A stretch of 64,000 nt of DNA from positions 9,532 to 73,531 of the forward strand of contig JBIKRQ010000002.1 of the NCBI GenBank assembly GCA_044349155.1, read 5' to 3'. Shown piece by piece: positions 1 to 7,830 of the stretch. The notes beneath the pieces were generated by a model. It was not told the origin of the DNA, ran no database searches, and worked only from the letters and a program-made list of their open reading frames with translations. The first letter of the stretch is position 1. Every line of letters starts with the position of its first letter. The translations under genes and the position numbers were made by a program. The stretch comes from VGSZ01 sp044349155 (GTDB taxonomy: Bacteria; Myxococcota; UBA727; VGSZ01).

Positions 1-192
1 TTCGGTCACCGAAAACACACCAGCGCGATCGAGGGCCACCGCAATGTCGCCGGGTTCGCCCTCGCCTTCGCCTTCGCCTTCACCTTCGCCTTCACCCTCA
101 CCCTCTGACGACGTCGGCGGCGGTTCACACGCCACGGGCGCCAGGGCAGCAAGAGCGAACAGCAGCGAGGTGATCGTGCGGCGTGCATCCAT
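1..192 (-). CDS. Lipoprotein with Glu-Gly repeat linker (3' part beyond window edge)
   Basis: The minus strand reads open from an ATG at 192-190 to the window edge with no stop, so only the first 64 residues are visible. They start with a lipoprotein signal (MDARRTITSLLFALAALAP followed by VAC, lipobox Cys at residue 22). A short PPP linker follows, then about eight Glu-Gly pairs ending EP, then GDIAVALDRAGVFSVTE. Such signal-Cys-(EG)n starts are common among Myxococcota surface lipoproteins; the body of the protein lies outside, so function is unknown. The 184 bp up to the next plus-strand start (377) should hold divergent promoters, but I see no clear box. Confidence 0.75.
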   Translation of the reverse strand, partial: MDARRTITSLLFALAALAPVACEPPPTSSEGEGEGEGEGEGEGEGEPGDIAVALDRAGVFSVTE

Positions 193-376
193 GGGGAGAG
201 CCAAAGCACCCGCCGTGCCAGCGCTGGTGTGCAATTTTGATCGCTGCGTGCGTGCTGGTGGCGCTGGTGTCACTCGGCGCGGGTGCGTGCTTGAGGTCGC
301 ACCTGGCGAACTCCACGCTGCGCGACACGAAAACGTGCGTCGTGGTGCGTGCCCGACCCTGATATGGGCTCGCCCC

Positions 377-2293
377 ATGCGCGTTGCTTCTCTTGTGTTG
401 CTCTCGTCGTGTCTGTTGCTGAGCCTCGGCTGCGCGCAGAAGCCCGACGATTCGTCGTCGTCGTCGTCTTCCTCGTCAGCGAAGGACAAGCCGACACCTG
501 CCGACAGCAAGCGCGCCGACAGCGCGGCCGACGAAGAAGAGGGCGGCGGCGAAACCACCCGTGTCGACCCCAGCGATGCCTTTGTTCCCCTGGCGCGCAA
601 AGCCGGCCTGGTGCTTGAGCCTGCAGCGCAAGAGGCACTGCTCGCCGCCGCGCGCGCGGGGTGTGATGGCAAGGCCGAGCCGTCGACGTCGACGACACTG
701 CCCGCCGACCACGCGGCCATGATCGCCGTGCTCTACACCAAAGATGGCAAGCGCGACGCCGACGTCCACGTCGACGCTGGCCCGTTGCTCGCGACCGCCC
801 ACGCTGCGGGCGAGAAGGTCTGCAAGAGCGGCAACAAGAGCGGCTTTTTGCACCTCCTCGTCGTCACCGAGCAAGCGAAGCTCATCAACTTCGGGGTCAA
901 GGGCCTGTTCGACAACAAGGTGTTCGAGCCCCAGGTCACCGGTGCGGTCGTGCAACTCGGCAGCAAGCGCTTCGAGATGGATCCCCTCGAGCAGCTCGAG
1001 AAGAACATGGGCAGCATGGACCTGCGTCAGGCCATGGCGCGTGGTGTGGGCATCGACCTTGGTCAGCTCAACAACCGCGTCGACCTGCACTTCGAGGTGT
1101 ACCGCACGGCCCACGTCGGCGAGCGCTTCCCCGACAAAAAGCCCGAGCGCTTTTTCCGCGGTCACAAGGTCTTCACCGTCGACGATCTCAACCACGACGT
1201 GATCGAGCAGCGCTTGAAGTTGATCGGCGACTGGTACCGCCACAACGTCATCGACGGCGAAGTGACCTACCAGTACTCGCCCGTGCGTCGGCAGTTTCAG
1301 AACAACGAGCGCACCATGATCCGCTCGACGATGTCGACGTGGGTGCTCAACCGCCTGGCGGTGTACCTCGACGACAAAGAGCTGCAGAACAAGGGCAAAG
1401 AGCTCATCGACTTCTACTTCGAGCGCTACTTCAACATGGCCGCGAGCTTGAAGGCCGGCGCCATCAAGCCGTCGACGAAGCCCTTGCAAAACGGCAACAC
1501 CGTCGAGAACCGCTGGACCGTGGCGAGCTTCATCGCCGCCGCGTGCAACGAGCGCACCGACAAGCAGAAGTACACGACCGAGATGGACCTGCTCATGAAA
1601 TGGGCCGCCACCCACCAGCGAAAAGATGGTGTGCTGTGGACGCCAAACGGCGGCGAACAGTACTTCATGCCCGGCCAGTTTTTGCTGCCAGTGACGTACT
1701 TCTATCGCGACACGAAAGACACCTTCTACAAGGATGTCTTCGATAAGGCCTTCGCGGTGTACGAGCCCACCCTCTACCAGACGATGGACTTCGGGCCGAA
1801 GTGGCATATTCCGTACGCGCCAGCGTGGTTTACGCAGCCGTTTTCCCAGATGTACCAGATCACGGGTGAGGCGAAGTACAAAGATATCATCTTCGCCATC
1901 AACGACCGCGTTGCCCTGGCGTGGGAGACCAACGCCCGTCACCAGATCTACCCGGACTACGACGGGATGTTGGCACCGAAGGCCGGCTCGTTCGGCAACA
2001 ACTCCGTCACGGCTGCCAGCCTGGAGTCGCTCACCGATGCGGCCATTGTGGCCAAGAAAGCCGGCGATGTGGCCCGTTACAACAGCTACCAGCAGGTCAT
2101 CAAGCACGCCACGGCATTCCTGTTGCGTTTGCAGTGGCTGCCCGAGAATACCTACTACCTGCAAGACCGCGAGCAGGTTATCGGTAGCTTCAAGAATGAC
2201 ATGGTGAACAGCAAGATGTGGATGGATAGCGTGTGGCACTTGACCAGCGCGTTCATCAAGATTCAGCAAAACCGCCTGCTGGATCCGATGTAG
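377..2293 (+). CDS. Large lipoprotein, possible alpha/alpha-barrel fold
   Basis: 638 residues from the ATG at 377, chosen because it begins a lipoprotein signal (MRVASLVLLSSCLLLSLGC, lipobox LSLGC). An upstream extension to 44 would place low-complexity Pro-Ser repeats before the signal and runs antisense to the neighbouring lipoprotein. After the Cys comes a Ser tract (encoded by tcg/tcc repeats) and a charged linker to about residue 60, then a globular body rich in Trp, Tyr and Phe. The C-terminal 350 residues have regularly spaced aromatic helices (WVLNRLAVYL, WAATHQRKDGVLW, YAPAWFTQPFSQMY) that recall six-hairpin glycosidase-like toroids. I recognise no catalytic motif, so the enzyme idea is only a fold guess. 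Confidence 0.8.
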   Translation: MRVASLVLLSSCLLLSLGCAQKPDDSSSSSSSSSAKDKPTPADSKRADSAADEEEGGGETTRVDPSDAFVPLARKAGLVLEPAAQEALLAAARAGCDGKAEPSTSTTLPADHAAMIAVLYTKDGKRDADVHVDAGPLLATAHAAGEKVCKSGNKSGFLHLLVVTEQAKLINFGVKGLFDNKVFEPQVTGAVVQLGSKRFEMDPLEQLEKNMGSMDLRQAMARGVGIDLGQLNNRVDLHFEVYRTAHVGERFPDKKPERFFRGHKVFTVDDLNHDVIEQRLKLIGDWYRHNVIDGEVTYQYSPVRRQFQNNERTMIRSTMSTWVLNRLAVYLDDKELQNKGKELIDFYFERYFNMAASLKAGAIKPSTKPLQNGNTVENRWTVASFIAAACNERTDKQKYTTEMDLLMKWAATHQRKDGVLWTPNGGEQYFMPGQFLLPVTYFYRDTKDTFYKDVFDKAFAVYEPTLYQTMDFGPKWHIPYAPAWFTQPFSQMYQITGEAKYKDIIFAINDRVALAWETNARHQIYPDYDGMLAPKAGSFGNNSVTAASLESLTDAAIVAKKAGDVARYNSYQQVIKHATAFLLRLQWLPENTYYLQDREQVIGSFKNDMVNSKMWMDSVWHLTSAFIKIQQNRLLDPM

Positions 2294-2311
2294 TTGTCAT
2301 CTGAAACAAGA

Positions 2312-2350
2312 ACCTCACCCCAGCCCCTCTCCTGGAAGGAGAGGGGAGCC
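2312..2350 (+). repeat. Hairpin repeat, copy 1 (left of osmC)
   Basis: A 39 bp unit reading acctcaccccagcccctctc and onward to ggagcc. Its core is a near-perfect stem, CCCCTCTCC against GGAGAGGGG, with a 4 nt TGGA loop. It starts 18 bp after the stop of the lipoprotein gene. Copy 2 at 2871-2908 is the same unit in reverse orientation with one base fewer and one substitution. There is no T-run, so it is a repeat element that may also act as a weak terminator. Confidence 0.85.
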
Positions 2351-2375
2351 CGCCACACGTTCGGAGCGTGCAGAG

Positions 2376-2846
2376 ATGAGCGAGCATACCGTCAACGTTC
2401 GTTGGTCCCGCGGCTCGACGACGGCAGCGGACTTTGCCGGCAAGCGCTACTCGCGCAGCCATGAGTGGCGCCTCGACAGCGGCGTCGTGCTCGCCGCTGC
2501 GGCCTCACCGAGTGTGGTGCCGCTGCAGTGGACGAACCCGATGGGCATCGACCCCGAAGAAGCGTTCGTCGCCTCGATCGCCAGCTGCCACATGCTGTGG
2601 TTCCTGGCCACCTGCTCGCAACGCGGCCACGTCGTCGACAGCTACGACGACGACCCGGTCGGCGTGCTCGCAAAGAATGCGCACGGCAAGCTCGCGATCA
2701 CGTCGGTGACGCTGCGGCCGAAGGTGTCGTTCGTTGACGACGTCGACGCTGCGACCGTTGAGCAGCTGCACCACCACGCCCACGAAGCGTGCTTCATCGC
2801 TTCGTCGGTCAACTGCACCATCGTCGTCGAGCCGCAGAGCCGCTGA
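2376..2846 (+). CDS. OsmC family peroxiredoxin-like protein
   Basis: 156 residues, typical for OsmC/Ohr proteins, which reduce organic and fatty-acid hydroperoxides in the cytoplasm with a Cys pair. The fold signature is present: an N-terminal beta-rich part (VNVRWSRG), the central helix with the first Cys (DPEEAFVASIASCHMLWF), and the second Cys in HEACFIASSVN near residue 140. The LVxAxAxC-like spacing suits the OsmC rather than the Ohr branch, but the subgroup is not certain. The gene stands alone, between two inverted copies of one hairpin repeat, and converges on the PBP1A gene. The ribosome site before ATG 2376 is weak (gcagag). Confidence 0.9.
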   Translation: MSEHTVNVRWSRGSTTAADFAGKRYSRSHEWRLDSGVVLAAAASPSVVPLQWTNPMGIDPEEAFVASIASCHMLWFLATCSQRGHVVDSYDDDPVGVLAKNAHGKLAITSVTLRPKVSFVDDVDAATVEQLHHHAHEACFIASSVNCTIVVEPQSR

Positions 2847-2870
2847 CGAGCGGCGGGCCTCAGGCTCTCA

Positions 2871-2908
2871 GGCTCCCCTCTCCTTCAAGGAGAGGGGCTG
2901 GGTGAGGT
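2871..2908 (-). repeat. Hairpin repeat, copy 2 (right of osmC, inverted)
   Basis: Reverse-oriented copy of the 2312-2350 unit, matching 37 of 39 positions, with stem CCCCTCTCC-TTCA-GGAGAGGGG on the plus strand. It lies 24 bp after the osmC stop and just before the stop of the convergent PBP1A gene, so it can form a hairpin at the end of both transcripts. Confidence 0.85.
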
Positions 2909-2918
2909 CTCAGGTCGC

Positions 2919-5507
2919 TCAAATCCCGCCGGCGCTGATGGCGTCTTCGATCGATGGGCCGCCCGAGATGGTGGCGCGCTCGGGCTCGTGGCCGCACAGA
3001 AACGGCATGACCGCGGCGTTCGGTGAATCTTCGCTGATGCGGTTGCCGGTCTTCTCGTCGATGCGCGCGTAGCAGATGCCTTCGGGTTGGGCCCAGTCGC
3101 GCTCGACCTTGCCGCGCAGGCTGTTCTCCATGAACTCCAACCAGATCGGCAGCGACGTGCGACCGCCCTGCTCGCCCGTCGACAACGGGTACTCGTAGGT
3201 GTCGTAGCCGACCCACACCGTGGTCACGAGCGAGGGCGTGTAGCCCGCAAACCACGTGTCGAAGGCGTCGTTGGTGGTGCCCGTCTTGCCGGCCACCGGG
3301 CGACCCATCGACGCAGCACGGGCCGCTGTACCGCGCGTGGCGACCTGCGTGAGCAGCCAGTGGGCGAGGTAGGCCTGATCGGCGCGAATCAAGCGCTTCG
3401 GTTTCTCCTCGAGGAAGCGGTAGAGGGCCGACAACTTCTGCGGGTGCGTCTGCCACGGGTCGTTGGGGCTGGCGTGTTGCTCGAGCACCTTGCCGTCGCG
3501 GTTGACGACGCGCTTGATGAACACCGGCTCGGGGCGCAGGCCCATGCGCGCAAACGTTGTGTACACCGAGGTGAGCTCCCATGGCGTCACGCACGAGCTG
3601 CCAAGGGCGGTGCCGAGTTCTTCTTTCAGCTCGGTCTTAATGCCAAGGTGGTGGGCCCACTCGACGACGTTCTTTGTGCCCACGCGCTCCATCGTGTGAA
3701 GGGCAGGCATGTTCATCGAATTGGTAATCGCTTCGCGGCAGGTGACCTCGCCCTTGAAGCCGCTTTCGAAGTTCTGCGGCTTCCACGATTTGCCGATGGC
3801 GTCGTCGCGCAGGGTGATGGGCGTGTCGAGGATCATCGTGCCGGGGCTGAAGTCTTCGCGCACGATCGCCGCCGAGTACACGATCGGCTTGAACGCCGAG
3901 CCCGGCTGACGGCACGACTGAAACGCGCGGTTGAACTCGCTGTCTTCAAAGCTGTAGCCGCCGATCATGGCCTCGACGTAGCCCGTGGCGGGGTTCATCG
4001 CGATCAACGCCGACTGCACGCGCGGCATCTGGTCGAGGGTGAACACTGGCGATGTGGCGCTGATGTCTTCTTCGTCGGGCAACTTCTGCACGGCTTCGGC
4101 AGGGCCCATCGCGGCGTCGACAAACGCCTTCTTGCTGAAGTATGGGGCCGCCATGACGACGTCGCCAGCCTTGAGCACGTCCTTCACACTGCTGACCTTG
4201 CGGCCCTCCCAGCCCTGACCGGGATTCGGTTTGCGGGCCCAACGCATGCCCGCGAGGGGCAACTTGCCCACGAGCTTGCTGCCTGCTTTCACCACGGCCC
4301 ACTGGTGCTCGGTGTCAACACTCTCGACGAGGACGAGCACGGTGTCGCCTTCAACGAGCGGCCCCGCACCCTTGTTGGGGATGTACGTGTCGTCGATGAC
4401 CTTGAGTGCGGCGTCGCGCTTCTTTTGATCCTTCAACAGCTCGCCGTCGATCACGGGGCCAAGCCAGCCCTGACGTTTGTCGGTGCGGCGCACGCCGTTG
4501 ATGAGCGCTGTTTCGGCGTGGTTCTGGCGCTCGAGATCGAGGGTGGTCCACACCGTCAGGCCGCCCGTGAGCAGGGCCTTGAGGCCGTAGGTGTCGACGA
4601 GGTAGCGGCGCACGTGCTCGGTGAAGTAGGGGGCGGTGTCGAGGAAGCGGTCGTCGCGCGGGTGCACGGTTTTTTCCACCGACAACGCGAGTGCTTCTTT
4701 GCGTTCACCGTCGGTGACGTAGCCGTCTTCGACCATGCGCTTGAGCACGTACTCCTGACGCGCGCGGGCCGCGGTGGGCTTCACGATCGGCGAGAACTTC
4801 GACGGCGCCTGGGGCAAACCCGCGAGCACGCTGAGCTCGGCGAGGTTCAGCTCGTCGACGTTCTTTTTGTAGTAGTTCTCGGCGGCGGCCTGCACGCCGT
4901 AGGCACCGTGGCCCAGGTACACCTGGTTCAGGTACAGCCACATGATCTCTTCTTTGTTGAGGCTGTCCTCGAGCCGGCTGGCGAGGATGGCCTCACGGAT
5001 TTTGCGCTTGATGCTGCGCTCGGTGGCCGCGGTGAAGCCCTCCGACGACACGAGCAGGCTCTTGGCGAGCTGTTGTGTGATGGTGGAAGCACCGCGCAGC
5101 TTTTTGGTTTGCCCTGTCACGCGCTGAAACACGGCGTTGGCCATGCCGACGTAGTCGATGCCGTGGTGGTCGAAGAACTTCTTGTCCTCGGCGGCGATGA
5201 AGGCCTGCACGAGGCGCTTGGGGATCTGCTCGTAGGGAACAACGATGCGGCGCTCTTCGTAGAACTCGCCGATCAAGCGGCCGTCGACGGAGAAGACCTT
5301 GCTCGCGAGCTTGGGCTTGTACTGGCTGACGTCGTCGAACTCGGGCAGGCCCTTGGCGTACATGGCAAACAAGCCCGCCACACCAGCAGCACCTGCGAAG
5401 CCGCCCACGACGACCACAAACAGGCCCAGACGCACAAGGCGCCCCACCAGCGACGTCTGCCGCGTGCCCGAGAAAACCGCCTCGCCTTCAACCTGTTCTG
5501 TGGACAT
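2919..5507 (-). CDS. mrcA: Class A penicillin-binding protein 1A (transglycosylase/transpeptidase)
   Basis: 862 residues, normal for PBP1A. The ATG at 5507 (MSTEQVEG) is preferred over an upstream in-frame Met because it puts one short cytoplasmic tail before the membrane anchor (about residues 22-50). The glycosyltransferase domain follows, with catalytic Glu107 in AAEDKKFFDHHG and the GASTITQQLAK motif near 139-149. The transpeptidase domain shows all three penicillin-binding motifs: SAFK (Ser537), SMN in AITNSMNMPA, and KTGTT near residue 740. It polymerises lipid II glycan and cross-links stem peptides on the outer face of the inner membrane. It stands upstream of no obvious partner; the MFS gene before it ends 121 bp away. 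Confidence 0.96.
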   Translation of the reverse strand: MSTEQVEGEAVFSGTRQTSLVGRLVRLGLFVVVVGGFAGAAGVAGLFAMYAKGLPEFDDVSQYKPKLASKVFSVDGRLIGEFYEERRIVVPYEQIPKRLVQAFIAAEDKKFFDHHGIDYVGMANAVFQRVTGQTKKLRGASTITQQLAKSLLVSSEGFTAATERSIKRKIREAILASRLEDSLNKEEIMWLYLNQVYLGHGAYGVQAAAENYYKKNVDELNLAELSVLAGLPQAPSKFSPIVKPTAARARQEYVLKRMVEDGYVTDGERKEALALSVEKTVHPRDDRFLDTAPYFTEHVRRYLVDTYGLKALLTGGLTVWTTLDLERQNHAETALINGVRRTDKRQGWLGPVIDGELLKDQKKRDAALKVIDDTYIPNKGAGPLVEGDTVLVLVESVDTEHQWAVVKAGSKLVGKLPLAGMRWARKPNPGQGWEGRKVSSVKDVLKAGDVVMAAPYFSKKAFVDAAMGPAEAVQKLPDEEDISATSPVFTLDQMPRVQSALIAMNPATGYVEAMIGGYSFEDSEFNRAFQSCRQPGSAFKPIVYSAAIVREDFSPGTMILDTPITLRDDAIGKSWKPQNFESGFKGEVTCREAITNSMNMPALHTMERVGTKNVVEWAHHLGIKTELKEELGTALGSSCVTPWELTSVYTTFARMGLRPEPVFIKRVVNRDGKVLEQHASPNDPWQTHPQKLSALYRFLEEKPKRLIRADQAYLAHWLLTQVATRGTAARAASMGRPVAGKTGTTNDAFDTWFAGYTPSLVTTVWVGYDTYEYPLSTGEQGGRTSLPIWLEFMENSLRGKVERDWAQPEGICYARIDEKTGNRISEDSPNAAVMPFLCGHEPERATISGGPSIEDAISAGGI

Positions 5508-5628
5508 CCCAAGCACATAGGGTCGCCGATGGGGCCACACAAGAAAGGTTGCCAGCACCGTGACGCGGCCAGTGACGACGTCGCGAGAACCATGTGGGTA
5601 TTTGTCGCACCATCTCTTGACAGATTTG

Positions 5629-6801
5629 TCAGCGACCTCGCTGCAGCGCAAACGCACACACGGCCAGCACGAGCATCACGGTGGCCATCGGCACTGCCGT
5701 GCCGTCGTGCAGGGCGCTCACGGCGAAAGCGGCCGCTGCGGCGATCGCAAACTGCACGGCCCCCAACACCGCCGACGCGAGCCCCGCTTGCGCCGCCTGT
5801 CCCTCGAGGGCCAAGGCCGACGTGTTGGGCGTGAACAAGCCCAGGCAGGCGATGCAGCACCACAAGCTTGCCGCGATCGCCCACAGTGCCCACGACGTGG
5901 TCAGCGTGCAGGCCACCATCACGAGCAGTGCGGCCGCGACGAAGGCGACCGCCGACTTCGACACCACGTCGCGAGGCGAGCGCGTTTGCAGCAGACGACG
6001 GTTGAGTTGTGATGCGCCGATCAAACCCGCGGCGTTGGCCCCGAAGAAGAAGCCGTAGTCGTCGGCGGCCACACCATGCAGCTCGATGAGCACGAACGGC
6101 GAGCCCGCGATGTACGCGAACATCGCCGCTGAAGCACACCCACCAGCGAGCACGAAGCGCAGGAACTGCCGGTCGGCCAACAGCGCACGCCACGGGTGTG
6201 TTGAACGCTGCGGTGTCGTCGTGGCGGGCACCACCACCAGGGTCGCGACGATCAACGCCACGCCAAACACCGCGAGCACGACGAAGATGCTGCGCCAGCC
6301 CCACGTCGTCGACAGCCAGCCGCCCAACAGCGGCGCCACGATCGGTGCCACGCCCATCACCAACATCAAGCGCGAGAACAACCGCGCCGCCGCAGCACCA
6401 CTGGCCACATCGCGCACGATCGCCCGTGGCACGACGACGGCGAACGCCCCGCCCAGCGCTTGCACCACGCGCCCAACGGTGAGCACCAGCACGCTCGGCG
6501 CCACCGCACACAGGAGACTTCCCACGACGTAGACGACGAGGCCGACCAGCAACGGCGTGCGTCGTCCGAAGCGGTCGGTGAGCGGACCTGCGGCGAGTTG
6601 AGCGCTGGCAAAGCCGACGAAGAACGCGGCGAGCGTGAGCTGCACGGCCGCTGTCGTCGACGACAACGACGCGCCGATCTGCACAAACGCCGGGATGTAC
6701 ATGTCGATGCTGAGCGGGGCGATGGCCGTGAGCGCGCCGAGCACCACCTCCAACGACAGCGGGACCGACGACGAAGCAGGCGGCGATGACGACGTGGACA
6801 T
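5629..6801 (-). CDS. MFS transporter, Bcr/CflA drug-resistance type
   Basis: 390 residues with about 12 hydrophobic segments, the usual size for Bcr/CflA efflux pumps, which export drugs by proton antiport. The first segment carries the family motif around APLSIDMYIPAF. The loop between segments 2 and 3 has the MFS signature GPLTDRFGRRTPLL, and segment 4 begins GRVVQALGGAFAVVVPRAIVRD, matching the antiporter motif. The substrate cannot be read from sequence. It starts 9 bp after the stop of the upstream gene on the same strand (6811-7830), so it may be the last gene of that short transcript. Confidence 0.92.
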   Translation of the reverse strand: MSTSSSPPASSSVPLSLEVVLGALTAIAPLSIDMYIPAFVQIGASLSSTTAAVQLTLAAFFVGFASAQLAAGPLTDRFGRRTPLLVGLVVYVVGSLLCAVAPSVLVLTVGRVVQALGGAFAVVVPRAIVRDVASGAAAARLFSRLMLVMGVAPIVAPLLGGWLSTTWGWRSIFVVLAVFGVALIVATLVVVPATTTPQRSTHPWRALLADRQFLRFVLAGGCASAAMFAYIAGSPFVLIELHGVAADDYGFFFGANAAGLIGASQLNRRLLQTRSPRDVVSKSAVAFVAAALLVMVACTLTTSWALWAIAASLWCCIACLGLFTPNTSALALEGQAAQAGLASAVLGAVQFAIAAAAAFAVSALHDGTAVPMATVMLVLAVCAFALQRGR

Positions 6802-6810
6802 CGTCGGGGT

Positions 6811-7830
6811 CTATGGCGTCGCGGGGCCATTGCAAGCGCGTGCGCGTGCGTCGTTGGCGTACTGCGCCACGCGCGCGGTCCACGCGGCAGGCAAGCCGTG
6901 CACGTCGTGGCCCCGCTGCAGCTGCTCGACCACGCGCGCCGCGTCGCGCACCACACGGGCCCGATGCGCCCGCGCCACGTCGAGAAACAACGCCGCTTCG
7001 TCTTCGCCAAGCAGGAACGTGTGCCACAGCCAGTACAACGCCGACGGCACCCATCGCTTCGCGGCTGCCGTTCGACGCGCGAGCACTTCGGGGTCGTGGG
7101 GCAGCTTGAACCACGACGTCGTCAACATCGGCAGGGTGCCCAGCACCTCGAGCACCCACCGCGCGCGATCGAGCAACGCGTCGGGGTGGGGCAGGGCACC
7201 AGCGAGCAGGCCGTCGTCGTCCTCGTCGTCGAGCACGCGCGCAAAGCGGGCTGGTTCGCGCAACACCACTGGCGACAACCACTGCTGGCCCACGCCGGCT
7301 GCAACGATCCCCGCATCGACGGCGTGGCTGACGGCGGCGACGTACACCAGCTCGTCGAGGCTGAGAAACGGCGACCGTGTCAGACGCAACGTGGGGGCGC
7401 AGCGATAGATGGCCCCGCTGGTCGACGACAACGACGGCAGTGCGATGTGCATGCTGTCGCCGCTGGCTGTGCGCGCCACGCACACGGTGCCCGCCAACAG
7501 CTCCACCAACGCGGTGCTGCCTGGCACATCGTGAGCGTGCTGCAGCACGCGCACAAAGGCGTTGTCGTCGTCGTGAACAGTGACCGTCGGCAGGTCGAAG
7601 TGCAGGGCACTACACGTCGCAGTGTGCACCTGCAGCAACGCCGCATGCACCTCGGCCACGGCCACACACGCTGACTCGCCCAACACCTGCGGCAGTGCAT
7701 CGAGGCTGCCCCACGTCGTCGACACCGAGGCTGCGTCGTGCGCGCCAACACTGCTGCACCAGGCCACCAGGCGTGGGCCGATGAAGCCGTTTGCAGGTGG
7801 CGAGAGTGCGGCGCGCGCGAGCTCGTTCAT
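6811..7830 (-). CDS. Hypothetical protein related to the N-terminal half of its upstream neighbour
   Basis: 339 residues, no signal peptide and no family I can name. The ATG at 7830 overlaps the stop of the upstream gene as ATGA, so the two are translationally coupled. It shares several stretches with the first 400 residues of that neighbour: NGFIGPRLVAW against DGFIGERLAQY near the start, RWVLEVLG against RWIFKVLG, and VPSALYWLWHTFLLGEDE against VSTALYAMWRGYLFDEPE followed by the RAHRAR..RDAARVVEQLQRG against RVHRGR..RDAARLIDELRAG block. The two therefore look like diverged duplicates, this one lacking the acidic tract and the repeat-rich C-terminal half. Function unknown. Confidence 0.8.
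   Translation of the reverse strand: MNELARAALSPPANGFIGPRLVAWCSSVGAHDAASVSTTWGSLDALPQVLGESACVAVAEVHAALLQVHTATCSALHFDLPTVTVHDDDNAFVRVLQHAHDVPGSTALVELLAGTVCVARTASGDSMHIALPSLSSTSGAIYRCAPTLRLTRSPFLSLDELVYVAAVSHAVDAGIVAAGVGQQWLSPVVLREPARFARVLDDEDDDGLLAGALPHPDALLDRARWVLEVLGTLPMLTTSWFKLPHDPEVLARRTAAAKRWVPSALYWLWHTFLLGEDEAALFLDVARAHRARVVRDAARVVEQLQRGHDVHGLPAAWTARVAQYANDARARACNGPATP

Noticed and set aside
377..470. Start of the large lipoprotein at 44 instead of 377
   Set aside because: An upstream start would add over 100 residues of repeats antisense to another lipoprotein and would bury a canonical lipoprotein signal.
476..2269. Minus-strand open frame of about 600 codons opposite the first lipoprotein
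   Set aside because: Antisense to a better-supported lipoprotein with signal peptide; the translation has a His/Val/Asp bias typical of GC-rich shadows.
3087..5834. Long plus-strand open frame (over 900 codons) opposite the PBP1A gene
   Set aside because: It is antisense to a clear class A PBP, has low-complexity Arg/His/Val-rich translation, and has no family features. High GC makes antisense frames open by chance.
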